Positions 18,353-25,532 of a stretch of DNA of 50,175 nucleotides are shown here, piece by piece. Each line of letters opens with the position of its first letter. Positions within the stretch are counted from its first letter, which is position 1. The notes under the pieces were generated by a model. The model was given only the letters and a program-made list of their open reading frames with translations. It searched no databases and was not told the DNA's origin. Source of the DNA: Armatimonadota bacterium (lineage in GTDB: Bacteria > Bacteroidota > Ignavibacteria > OLB7); assembly GCA_020850315.1 (NCBI GenBank), contig JADZEY010000042.1, positions 1 to 50,175 of the forward strand, written 5' to 3'. Made by a program: the position numbers and the translations under genes.

Positions 18353-20251
18353 CTAAAACCGTGTTGAGAGTGAGGTCTGCAAGTAGTTTTCGGTGGCATC
18401 GCCAGCGGTGGTTCCGGTATAGGTGTTGCGGTCGGTGCTGGCGTTCAGGCTTAGGGTCATCCAATCGCTGGGGTCCCACTGCAAGCCAAGCCGTGCCGAG
18501 ATTCGTGTGTTCTCCTCGCTTCCGATGCTGCTCGCGCTCCAGCCCGCCGTCAGCGATGGGCGGAATCGTCCTTCAGCAAAAGCGTATCCAACGCCAACCG
18601 TCGCGCTGTTGATCGCCACATCGCTGAACGCCATTGCCTGCTGGGTGTTGTTGAATGCCACGGTGGTGTTCAGTGGAAATTCCTTCAAGGTCATTCCCCA
18701 GGTGGCGGCGATTGTTTGTGTTTGCGTGTTGTTCTCTGGGCCGGAGATGATGTTGTAATCGTTGTAGGTGTCCACGCCGAACGTGGCACTGAAGGTGTGG
18801 GTGGTCGTCTCGCCAGCCATCACGTAGGTTGGGGTGATGCTGTACGATTGGGTGACGTTGTGAATCCGGAACGTGTCCACGCGGTTGTTGGTGGTCATCC
18901 CCATGTTGTTGTAGTTGGCATCAATGCTCAACGCCTCCATCACTTGTGCCGAGATTGTGGCGGTTCCGATCAGTTGGTTGGAGGTTTCCGCTTTGGTGCC
19001 GGAAAGGTTGTTTGTCCGCTGGCCGATTGCGCCAGCGATGTTCAAACGATTCTCGAACAAGTTCAGCCGTGGGTTCACGGTGATGTCCTGGCGGTCGGAC
19101 TGCATCTGCGGGTAGCCAAGCGCAACAAATCCGGGGCCAATCAGCAGTGCTTTCACGGCAATCCCGTACTCCGGCCTGTTGAACCCGACCGACCCGCTAA
19201 GGGCGTAATCAATCCGCGAAGATATCCGCTGCTGCATCACGCTGCTTACCACAGGGATTTCATCCTGGATTGTTTCGGCACTCATGTCGCGGGTGAAGTT
19301 GGTGGTGGCGGCTTCACCCATGAAGGAGAAGCCTTCGCCAAATGGCACGCGGCAGCCGAACGAGAGCGAAGCCCCTTCGGTTGGGGTTGGCATAAGGTCG
19401 TGCCGGGTGAAGATCGGCGCGGGTTTCAGCAATATCGCCGAATCAATGGAGTCGGGAAGTTCAATTTGGACTTTTTGAAGAACGTTATGGATGCTTGTGG
19501 TGTCGTCCTGCATCCGCGCAATGCTCACCCCAAAACTGACTTGGCGTTCGTCGGTTTCGTCGCCGTAGCCGATGCGGGCAATGAAGGCGTTTTGCTGGTA
19601 GGCTCCACGCATCCCTTGTGCCGTATCTACCTCCACCCCACGCTGTGCAATCCCAGCCGAGGCGCTGAAACGGAATTTGCCGGGCCGCAGGTCAATCCCG
19701 CCGCCGAACACTTGAACATCGCCAAATGTTAGCTCCGAGTATGCCGGCGTGTGGCTGCCGATGTACAGCTGTGCCCATCCATACTTTGGGGCAATGCTGA
19801 TGGTGTTCATCTGGTTGGCCAGAAATTGCCCAACCGATTGCCCCTTGGCCCAGGGTGTGGTGACGTTGGTTTGCTGTGGCGAGACCATGATGTTGAACGG
19901 CAGCGTGAAAAATTCGCCGATACGCAGTTCGCTGTTCATCACAAGCCGGACGAACGATTCCGGCATCCGAGGGCGGAAGGTGGGTGAGGTGGCCGACCAA
20001 TCGTAGGCATCGGCACTTAGCGTTGCGTTTCCATCGAAGCGGATAAACGCAGGGCGCGGCTCATCTGGCGTTTCCGTTGTGGTGTCGGCTTCAAAGTGGT
20101 GGTGATCGCCGTGCGTCCCCTCGGCAGAATCGGGGGGTGTTTCGGTTTCCTGAGCCAGCATAACCGACGGAGTAATTCCGCTAACAACAAGCATCACTAG
20201 GATGCCGAACGCAGTGTGTAGAAGTCGTTGTGAAGTTGCTGCAATGCTCAT
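18353..20251 (-). CDS. Outer-membrane beta-barrel protein, paralogue B of the surface locus
   Basis: 632 residues from the ATG at 20249-20251 (MSIAATSQRLLHTAF..., signal peptide ending near SVMLAQ). A short acidic/His-rich segment (SAEGTHGDHHHFEADTT) follows the cleavage site and could bind metal. The rest is a long series of amphipathic strands ending in NYLQTSLSTRF, a terminal aromatic as in outer-membrane proteins. It is homologous to the gene at 7231-8919 (shared PFN strand, ISIAPKYGW, FGGGIDL and DDTTSI blocks). First gene of the surface locus, with its own TGTAGT/TGTAAT element 72 bp upstream and a terminator downstream. Not assigned to a named porin family. Confidence 0.75.
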   Translation of the reverse strand: MSIAATSQRLLHTAFGILVMLVVSGITPSVMLAQETETPPDSAEGTHGDHHHFEADTTTETPDEPRPAFIRFDGNATLSADAYDWSATSPTFRPRMPESFVRLVMNSELRIGEFFTLPFNIMVSPQQTNVTTPWAKGQSVGQFLANQMNTISIAPKYGWAQLYIGSHTPAYSELTFGDVQVFGGGIDLRPGKFRFSASAGIAQRGVEVDTAQGMRGAYQQNAFIARIGYGDETDERQVSFGVSIARMQDDTTSIHNVLQKVQIELPDSIDSAILLKPAPIFTRHDLMPTPTEGASLSFGCRVPFGEGFSFMGEAATTNFTRDMSAETIQDEIPVVSSVMQQRISSRIDYALSGSVGFNRPEYGIAVKALLIGPGFVALGYPQMQSDRQDITVNPRLNLFENRLNIAGAIGQRTNNLSGTKAETSNQLIGTATISAQVMEALSIDANYNNMGMTTNNRVDTFRIHNVTQSYSITPTYVMAGETTTHTFSATFGVDTYNDYNIISGPENNTQTQTIAATWGMTLKEFPLNTTVAFNNTQQAMAFSDVAINSATVGVGYAFAEGRFRPSLTAGWSASSIGSEENTRISARLGLQWDPSDWMTLSLNASTDRNTYTGTTAGDATENYLQTSLSTRF

Positions 20252-20517
20252 GGCTCTCGGTTTGGATAGTCGTTGCGTTGCGCCGTTGATTTTGGCGAAC
20301 AACAACAATCTATTCCCCCCCGATTACACTTGCCGCAAGGGGTGACTACAACAGAGGCCGGGGAGCGAATCCGACATCTCTGGCGCGGCTGGGCTTTTTT
20401 ATCATTTACACTTTATCCTTCTCCCTTTCCCCCGTAGGCTCTAAATTCGCGGCTTGCTGGGTTAGCCAAACTGGCCCAACGGCAAACATACATACTCAAC
20501 TTTCCCAGATCGTCATC
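20252..20517. other. Divergent intergenic region between barrel B and the lipoproteins
   Basis: No gene seen. It holds shared element C on the barrel side and a pyrimidine-rich stretch (20405-20440) on the lipoprotein side. The sequence before the lipoprotein ATG has no strong Shine-Dalgarno site. Confidence 0.6.
20323..20350 (-). promoter_or_regulatory. Shared upstream element, copy C (barrel B gene)
   Basis: Minus strand TGTAGT (20345-20350), 16 bp, TGTAAT (20323-20328); the inner edge is 72 bp before the start codon, the same distance as copy B. Confidence 0.65.
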
Positions 20518-21348
20518 ATGCAGAATCTGACAAGCGCGGCGCGGCCTGCCCTACTTTCCCCTTCCACCATTCTCCTTGGGCTGATGCTGCTGGTTGGCAT
20601 TGCTGTTAGCGGATGCAGCAAGCATGGCAAGGGGTTGGAAGTTGGTAAGGGAACGCTGTACTACACCGAAAACGTCACCGAAGATCAGGCTAAGAAGCTG
20701 GGGGAAGCACTCCAGAAATCGAGCCACTTTGCCGACAAAGAATGGAAAGCGCAGATTGATAAATCAGGAGCACTCTGGAAATTCCGCATGGTGGAGGACG
20801 CGGGAAAAGTGAACGACCCAACGTTCAAAGTCTGGGTGACGAACTACAACCTGCAGCTCTCCAAGCTGGCGTTTAACGATGGCAAAGTACAGATTGATCT
20901 TTGCGATGATGATTTCAACACCCTGAAAACCTTCCCCCCAACCTACTACGGACGGCGCGTTGGGTTTGGCGCAAGCGACCTGTACATCGGCAATAACATC
21001 ACCCCCGAGGAAGCCAAAACCATTGGCAGCTACTTGGTGAAAATTGGGTACTTCGGCAAAAGCCCGGAAACAGCACAGTTGCAAAAAGGGAGCGATGGCC
21101 GCTACGCCTTCCGCATCATGGTGAAGTCGGGAACCGAGAACAATCCGGAGTTTCTGCAGCGCAGCCAGCAGTTTGCCCAGGGGCTGACCGCCGCGATGGG
21201 GAACAAGCCAGTGGAGATTCATCTCTGCAACCTGATGTTCAAAACGGTTCGTGTTGTGAAAGGGGATTCGGCAACCGCAGCCGCGGCACCATCGGCCACC
21301 CCTGCCGATGCCGCCAAGCAGCCGGCAGCAAAGAAACCCAACAGCTAA
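20518..21348 (+). CDS. Lipoprotein with two copies of an unnamed ~95-residue domain (1 of 4)
   Basis: 276 residues. A lipobox VSGCSK (Cys about 33) after a hydrophobic segment predicts lipid anchoring. Two domain copies follow: GKGTLYYTENVTEDQAKKLG to QIDLCDDDFNTLK, and SDLYIGNNITPEEAKTIG to EIHLCNLMFKTVRVV. Each starts with an aromatic-aromatic-(T/G) strand, then an acidic helix, a Q(L/I) strand, an FR strand, a helix and a V-x-I-x-(I/L)-C-(D/N) strand. The tail is Ala/Pro-rich. The same domain makes up the next three genes. I do not recognise a named family; periplasmic or outer-membrane-facing function is unknown. The first gene of the cluster, divergent from barrel B. Confidence 0.8.
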   Translation: MQNLTSAARPALLSPSTILLGLMLLVGIAVSGCSKHGKGLEVGKGTLYYTENVTEDQAKKLGEALQKSSHFADKEWKAQIDKSGALWKFRMVEDAGKVNDPTFKVWVTNYNLQLSKLAFNDGKVQIDLCDDDFNTLKTFPPTYYGRRVGFGASDLYIGNNITPEEAKTIGSYLVKIGYFGKSPETAQLQKGSDGRYAFRIMVKSGTENNPEFLQRSQQFAQGLTAAMGNKPVEIHLCNLMFKTVRVVKGDSATAAAAPSATPADAAKQPAAKKPNS

Positions 21349-21369
21349 CATTGCGCCGTCGCTGATGTT

Positions 21370-21381
21370 GGGGGGGGGGGG
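21370..21381 (+). repeat. G12 homopolymer in the leader of lipoprotein 2
   Basis: Twelve consecutive G, 50 bp before the start codon of the second lipoprotein gene. Tracts of this length slip readily during replication and can change promoter spacing or leader structure. Confidence 0.9.
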
Positions 21382-21431
21382 AGTAGCATCTTTCCCCCAA
21401 ACGCTCCCTGATTCTCTGCAACTATCTACTT

Positions 21432-22199
21432 ATGCAACGATTCCTTTTTCCGCTGCTGCTGCTTTGCTTGGTTGGTTGCTCCAACCGTGGCAATCAGCTG
21501 GACATCCCTTTGACCGATGGTGAGTTTTTCTACACCGACAGCATCCGCCCCGACGAAGCGCAGCGGGTGGCGAACTATCTGGCAAACCAGAACTACTTCG
21601 ACGGCACACGCCACAAAATTGTGCAGTTGGATAAGCAGAACGGAACCTATCTGTTCCGCGCCAGCTTCCCCGATTCGGTGCTGGAAGGGACGGACAACCA
21701 AGTGATTGCCAGCATGCGCCGCGCCGTTGCAATGGAGCTATCTAAACTGCTTGATGACCAACGGGTGGAAATCCAGATGTGCGATGATGGATTGAACACC
21801 ATAAAAACAATCCCCCAGCCAAACCATGGAACACGGCTGGCGATGGGCACAGGGGATCTGTTTTTCACCAACACCGTCAAGCGTGTTGTTGCCGAGCGGC
21901 TGCGGACCTTCCTGCTGGCCAAAGGCTTCGCCGGAAAAAACTCCATCACCGCACAACTGAACTTGGTCAACACCACCTGGCAATTCCGGCTGATGGTGCT
22001 TCCGCAGAAAGCAAAGGATCCCGATTATCTTGCCACCTGCCGTGCGTTCGGTGCGGAGCTATCGAAAGAAGTGTTTGGGGGCGCGCCGGTGGAGGTTCAC
22101 TTGTGCGACCTTGACTTCCGCACGCTGCACGCAATTGATTGGGCAACCATCCAAACCCCGATTGCCGCAAACGGGGCCGACACAACTGCCATGAAATAA
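21432..22199 (+). CDS. Lipoprotein with two copies of the unnamed domain (2 of 4)
   Basis: 255 residues; signal MQRFLFPLLLLCLVGCSNRG with lipobox LVGCS (Cys16). Domain copy one runs from GEFFYTDSIRPDEAQRVANY to EIQMCDDGLNTIK, copy two from GDLFFTNTVKRVVAERLR to EVHLCDLDFRTLHAI. The inter-domain linker (PQPNHGTRLAMGTG) matches the equivalent linker of the preceding gene (PPTYYGRRVGFGAS), so the two-domain form duplicated as a unit. The conserved cysteine near the end of each copy is kept. Its leader carries a 12-G tract. Function unknown. Confidence 0.8.
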   Translation: MQRFLFPLLLLCLVGCSNRGNQLDIPLTDGEFFYTDSIRPDEAQRVANYLANQNYFDGTRHKIVQLDKQNGTYLFRASFPDSVLEGTDNQVIASMRRAVAMELSKLLDDQRVEIQMCDDGLNTIKTIPQPNHGTRLAMGTGDLFFTNTVKRVVAERLRTFLLAKGFAGKNSITAQLNLVNTTWQFRLMVLPQKAKDPDYLATCRAFGAELSKEVFGGAPVEVHLCDLDFRTLHAIDWATIQTPIAANGADTTAMK

Positions 22200-22270
22200 T
22201 CAGGCTTCGCAACGCGCTGCTTTGTGCGGGCTTGGCTACGTCATTCATCACATAATCACATCTTCTGTAA

Positions 22271-22276
22271 AGGAGG
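22271..22276 (+). promoter_or_regulatory. Strong ribosome-binding site of lipoprotein 3
   Basis: AGGAGG ten bases before the ATG at 22287. It is one of the few perfect Shine-Dalgarno sites in the window and decides the start against the upstream in-frame ATG at 22224. Confidence 0.8.
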
Positions 22277-22286
22277 AGACACGCCA

Positions 22287-22703
22287 ATGAACACAACACG
22301 ATTGGCACAAGGAATGATAGTGCTGCTGGCAATGCTTGCGCTTGCCGGATGCACGAACTACGGCACAAAATTAGAGTTCAAAAAAGGGGAGCTCTACTAC
22401 ACCGAAAACGTTACCGAGGCCGAAGCCAAAAAACTTGGGGACTACTTGCTGGAGCAGGGATATTTCGACGACACCGAGACCCGCACCGTGCAGCTTGACA
22501 AAAAGGATGGCACGCCGCACGTCCGGTTTGTGGTGAAGGAGGAATACCAGACCAGCCCGAAATCCATCGAGCTGTTTACGCCGATTGGTGCCGAGCTTTC
22601 CAAAGCGGTGTTCGGCAACGCAAAAATTGTGGTGGATATCTGCAACGAGACGCTGGAAACCAAGCAGACCATCACTGCCACCGCCGACCAGCAACCGGCC
22701 TAA
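22287..22703 (+). CDS. Lipoprotein with one copy of the unnamed domain (3 of 4)
   Basis: 138 residues; signal MNTTRLAQGMIVLLAMLALAGC with lipobox LAGCTN. One domain copy from KGELYYTENVTEAEAKKLGD to VVDICNETLETK, nearly identical at its start to the first copy in gene 1 (YYTENVTE), which links the single- and double-domain forms. A strong AGGAGG precedes the start. The tail is short. Followed by a perfect hairpin that may end the transcript. Confidence 0.8.
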   Translation: MNTTRLAQGMIVLLAMLALAGCTNYGTKLEFKKGELYYTENVTEAEAKKLGDYLLEQGYFDDTETRTVQLDKKDGTPHVRFVVKEEYQTSPKSIELFTPIGAELSKAVFGNAKIVVDICNETLETKQTITATADQQPA

Positions 22704-22725
22704 GCAGGTTTGCGCCAACGAACCA

Positions 22726-22763
22726 ACGTGCGGCCTGCCCTTCTGTTGAAGCAGGCCGCACGT
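22726..22763 (+). terminator. Hairpin between lipoproteins 3 and 4
   Basis: Perfect 13-bp stem ACGTGCGGCCTGC (22726-22738) / GCAGGCCGCACGT (22751-22763), 12-nt loop, no T-run after it. Confidence 0.55.
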
Positions 22764-22809
22764 CGTTCTACCCTCACAATATCTGTCAATATCAACGTCC
22801 ATTCAGCCG

Positions 22810-23211
22810 ATGAACTTCCCCTCCACTTTCTGCGCATTGCTGCTTGCTCTGCTTTGCGCTGCTTGCGTCCAGAAAACCGCCGATGTTGGGAAAAAGTTGG
22901 AGATAAACGGTGGTGATTTCTACTACACCACCAACGTCACCGACACCGAAGTCTGGAAGGTTGTGGATGTGCTGACCGCTGCCGGATTCTACCGCGAAGG
23001 GGGGAAGACTTCGGCGCAATTAGACCGATTGCGCTCGATTCCCCATGTCCGGTTGGTTGCCCAGGAGGCGATGCTGAACAGCCCTGCAATCCTTGACACC
23101 GTTCGCCCGCTGGCAAAGCAGTTTTCCGAAAAAGCGTTTGGTGGCGGGAAGGTTGTGGTGGATATCTGCAACGACCAATTCTCCACCGTGCAATCGCTCA
23201 CCTATCCGTAG
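22810..23211 (+). CDS. Lipoprotein with one copy of the unnamed domain (4 of 4)
   Basis: 133 residues; signal MNFPSTFCALLLALLCAAC with a lipobox-like CAACVQ. One domain copy from GGDFYYTTNVTDTEVWKVVD to VVVDICNDQFSTVQSL. It is the most divergent copy in the helix after the first strand but keeps the YYT, QLD, VRLV and ICND positions. It ends 80 bp before the aminotransferase gene. Function unknown. Confidence 0.78.
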   Translation: MNFPSTFCALLLALLCAACVQKTADVGKKLEINGGDFYYTTNVTDTEVWKVVDVLTAAGFYREGGKTSAQLDRLRSIPHVRLVAQEAMLNSPAILDTVRPLAKQFSEKAFGGGKVVVDICNDQFSTVQSLTYP

Positions 23212-23290
23212 TTGCAGGCTTCCCCACCGGCACCGAACCAATCCCCCCCCTGACCATGCTCCTCTTCATCAACTAAGCTCATTCCGCACC

Positions 23291-24445
23291 ATGAACAATC
23301 TTCGTTCCCAGTTTCTGCTTCGTCCCGATGTTGCCTTCCTGAATCATGGATCCTTTGGCGCAACGCCCCGCCCGGTGTTTGAGTGCTACCAGCAATGGCA
23401 GCGTGAGCTTGAGCTTGAGCCGGTGGATTTTCTGGGCCGCCGCGCCCCCGATCTGCTCCGCCAATCGCGCACCCAGCTTGGCCAGCTGCTTGGTGCCGAT
23501 CCTGATGATTTGGTCTATACCACCAACGCAACCACTGGGGTGAACATCGTTGCCCGCTCGTTGCAGCTTGGCGCGGGGGATGAAGTGCTGACCACCAACC
23601 ATGAGTACGGGGCTTGCGATAACATCTGGCGGTTTCTTTCCGGCAAGCAAGGGTTCAGCTACCGTGCCGTGGAAATTCCGGTTCCGGTGGCAACGCACAA
23701 GGATTTTCTGGAGCGGTTTGTTGCCCAGATTACGCCGCAAACGCGGGTGATATTTATCAGCCACATCACTTCGCCGACGGCCCTTACCTTCCCGATTGCC
23801 CAGCTTTGCCAGATTGCCCGCCAGCGCGGAATCATCACCGTGGTGGATGGAGCCCACGCCCCCGGCCAACTGCCGCTGAACCTTCGGGAGTTGGATGCCG
23901 ATTTCTACACCGGGAATCTTCACAAGTGGTTGTGTGCGCCAAAAGGGGCGGCATTCCTGTACGCCCGGCGCGAGCTGCAAGAAATGCTGGAGCCATTGGT
24001 GATAAGCTGGGGGTGGAACGGGCCATTCAGCAAGGGCTCGCAGTTCCTTGATTATCTGGAGTATGGCGGAACCAGCGACATCTCCGCTCCGCTGGCGGTT
24101 CCGGCGGCAATCCAGTTTTTTCAGGAGAACAACTGGCCCGCGGTGGTGGAGGGTTGCCACCAGCTTGTGATGCGGGCGCGCCCGGAAATTTCGGCAGCGT
24201 TGGATGCCACCCCAGTCTGCCCCGATAACGGCCAATGGTTCCAGCAAATGAGCGCGTTTCTGCTGCCGGAAGGGATGCCGGGGGATTTGCTTCACGCACG
24301 GTTGTTCAGCGAGCATCTGGTGGAGATTCCAACCTTTTTTTGGCAAGGCCGATGGGCGATTCGGATTGCCGTGCAGGGCTACAACGCATGGGATGATGTG
24401 GAGCGGCTGCTGGCCGGCTTGCGGGAAATTCGGAAGACGCTGTGA
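23291..24445 (+). CDS. Class V PLP-dependent aminotransferase (isopenicillin-N-epimerase-like)
   Basis: 384 residues from the ATG at 23291. The start FLLRPDVAFLNHGSFGATPRPVFE is characteristic of the isopenicillin-N epimerase/ergothioneine-synthesis-like branch of class V enzymes. Other marks are YTTNATTGVN (phosphate binding), HITSPTALTFPI, VDGAHAPGQLPL (Asp contacting the pyridine) and GNLHKWLCAPKGAAFL with the PLP-binding lysine. Cytosolic. Substrate unknown: this branch includes epimerases, cysteine desulfurase-like and C-S lyases. It is convergent with the sirtuin gene across a heptamer array. The longer frame upstream is the overlap with lipoprotein 4 and is not used. Confidence 0.9.
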   Translation: MNNLRSQFLLRPDVAFLNHGSFGATPRPVFECYQQWQRELELEPVDFLGRRAPDLLRQSRTQLGQLLGADPDDLVYTTNATTGVNIVARSLQLGAGDEVLTTNHEYGACDNIWRFLSGKQGFSYRAVEIPVPVATHKDFLERFVAQITPQTRVIFISHITSPTALTFPIAQLCQIARQRGIITVVDGAHAPGQLPLNLRELDADFYTGNLHKWLCAPKGAAFLYARRELQEMLEPLVISWGWNGPFSKGSQFLDYLEYGGTSDISAPLAVPAAIQFFQENNWPAVVEGCHQLVMRARPEISAALDATPVCPDNGQWFQQMSAFLLPEGMPGDLLHARLFSEHLVEIPTFFWQGRWAIRIAVQGYNAWDDVERLLAGLREIRKTL

Positions 24446-24564
24446 GGTGTGAAACGGGAAGAGTGAAACGAGAAAAGCCTGTTCGTTCATGGCTCCAGGC
24501 TTCGGGCGGGGATCACGAGTTCTCTCTTCCTTCCTCTCTCTCCCGCTGCAATCTGGCATCACCC

Positions 24565-24641
24565 TTCGCCCTTCACTCTTCACCCTTCACTCTTCACCCT
24601 TCACCCTTCACTCTTCACCCTTCACTCTTCACCCTTCACTC
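24565..24641. repeat. Heptanucleotide tandem array (11 copies)
   Basis: Eleven 7-bp units of TTCACCC/TTCACTC (first unit TTCGCCC) without interruption. The array runs into the 3' end of the sirtuin gene and supplies its last codons and stop. Confidence 0.92.
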
Positions 24642-25368
24642 TTCTCAACATCCGCACAACCTCCGGCAGCACGTTCCCGCTGGGGAACGGAAGATGTTCG
24701 TGAGCTTGTGCTGTCAGTGGGGTTGTTTCGGTGTTGATCTCGACCACATACGCCCCATGCTCCAACGCCACAAACGGCAGCTCCGCCGCCGGCCACACTT
24801 GGGATGAAGTTCCCACCGAGAAAAGGACGTTTGCTTCGGCAGCAAGCCGCCACGAACGCTCCACTGCTTCGGTGGGGAGCATCTCGCCAAACCAGACAAC
24901 ATCGGGACGGATAAATCCACCGCACTGGCATTGCTGAACTTCTTGCAGTGTCAGGAATTTGGGGTCATCGTAGCGGCGGCGGCAGCGGATGCAGAAATTG
25001 CGGAGCGCGCTTCCGTGAAGCTCAATCACATCGCCCGAGCCAGCACGGTGATGAAGCCCATCAATGTTTTGGGTGATGACCACAACCTTCGGGATCAGTT
25101 CTTGCAGCTTGGCAATGGCAACGTGGCCAGCGTTCGGCTCGGCTTCGGTGATTGCTTGGCGGCGGGCTTGGTACCATTCCCAAACAAGCTGCGGGTTCCG
25201 CAAAAAAGCGTCAACGTTGGCAAGCTCCTGCGGGCTGAATTTCGCCCACAAACCGTCCGGCGAACGGAACGTGGCGATGCCACTTTCGGCACTGACACCG
25301 GCTCCGGTAAAAACCAGAACCAGCCGCGCATTGGCAAGGCGTTGCAGAAGAGTATTAGATGGCTGCAT
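24622..25368 (-). CDS. cobB: NAD-dependent protein deacylase, sirtuin family
   Basis: 248 residues from the ATG at 25366-25368 (MQPSNTLLQRLANARLVLVFTGAG); an alternative ATG is at 25393-25395. Class III sirtuin marks: FTGAGVSAESGIATFRSPDGLW, ITQNIDGLHHRAG, the catalytic histidine in ELHG, and a zinc site CIRC...CQC (CxxC-CxC). WYQARR gives the Y-x-x-R pair that in SIRT5/CobB-type enzymes binds acidic acyl groups, so desuccinylase activity is possible. It removes lysine acyl groups using NAD. The last six residues (RVKGEE) are encoded by the heptamer array, an odd case of a repeat providing a C-terminus. Confidence 0.93.
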   Translation of the reverse strand: MQPSNTLLQRLANARLVLVFTGAGVSAESGIATFRSPDGLWAKFSPQELANVDAFLRNPQLVWEWYQARRQAITEAEPNAGHVAIAKLQELIPKVVVITQNIDGLHHRAGSGDVIELHGSALRNFCIRCRRRYDDPKFLTLQEVQQCQCGGFIRPDVVWFGEMLPTEAVERSWRLAAEANVLFSVGTSSQVWPAAELPFVALEHGAYVVEINTETTPLTAQAHEHLPFPSGNVLPEVVRMLRRVKGEE

Positions 25369-25532
25369 GATGGGTTGAGTACCTGTGGTTGTCATTTGGT
25401 TGCCATTCGGGGCGGGAACAACGTGGCGCAAGTTACGGCTTGCTCGGCACAGGGCGGGAAGGTATGTTGCCTGCCAACAACACTGTCCTAACGTGAAGAT
25501 GGTACTTCTCCTTTTCTTTCACTGTTGAACCG

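Noticed and set aside
23279-24583. Long antisense frame (434 codons) over the aminotransferase
   Set aside because: Composition is Gln/His/Arg-rich without any motif; the opposite strand has a clear class V aminotransferase. High-GC antisense shadow.
24565-24641. CRISPR array
   Set aside because: Units are 7 bp with no spacers; it is a simple tandem repeat.
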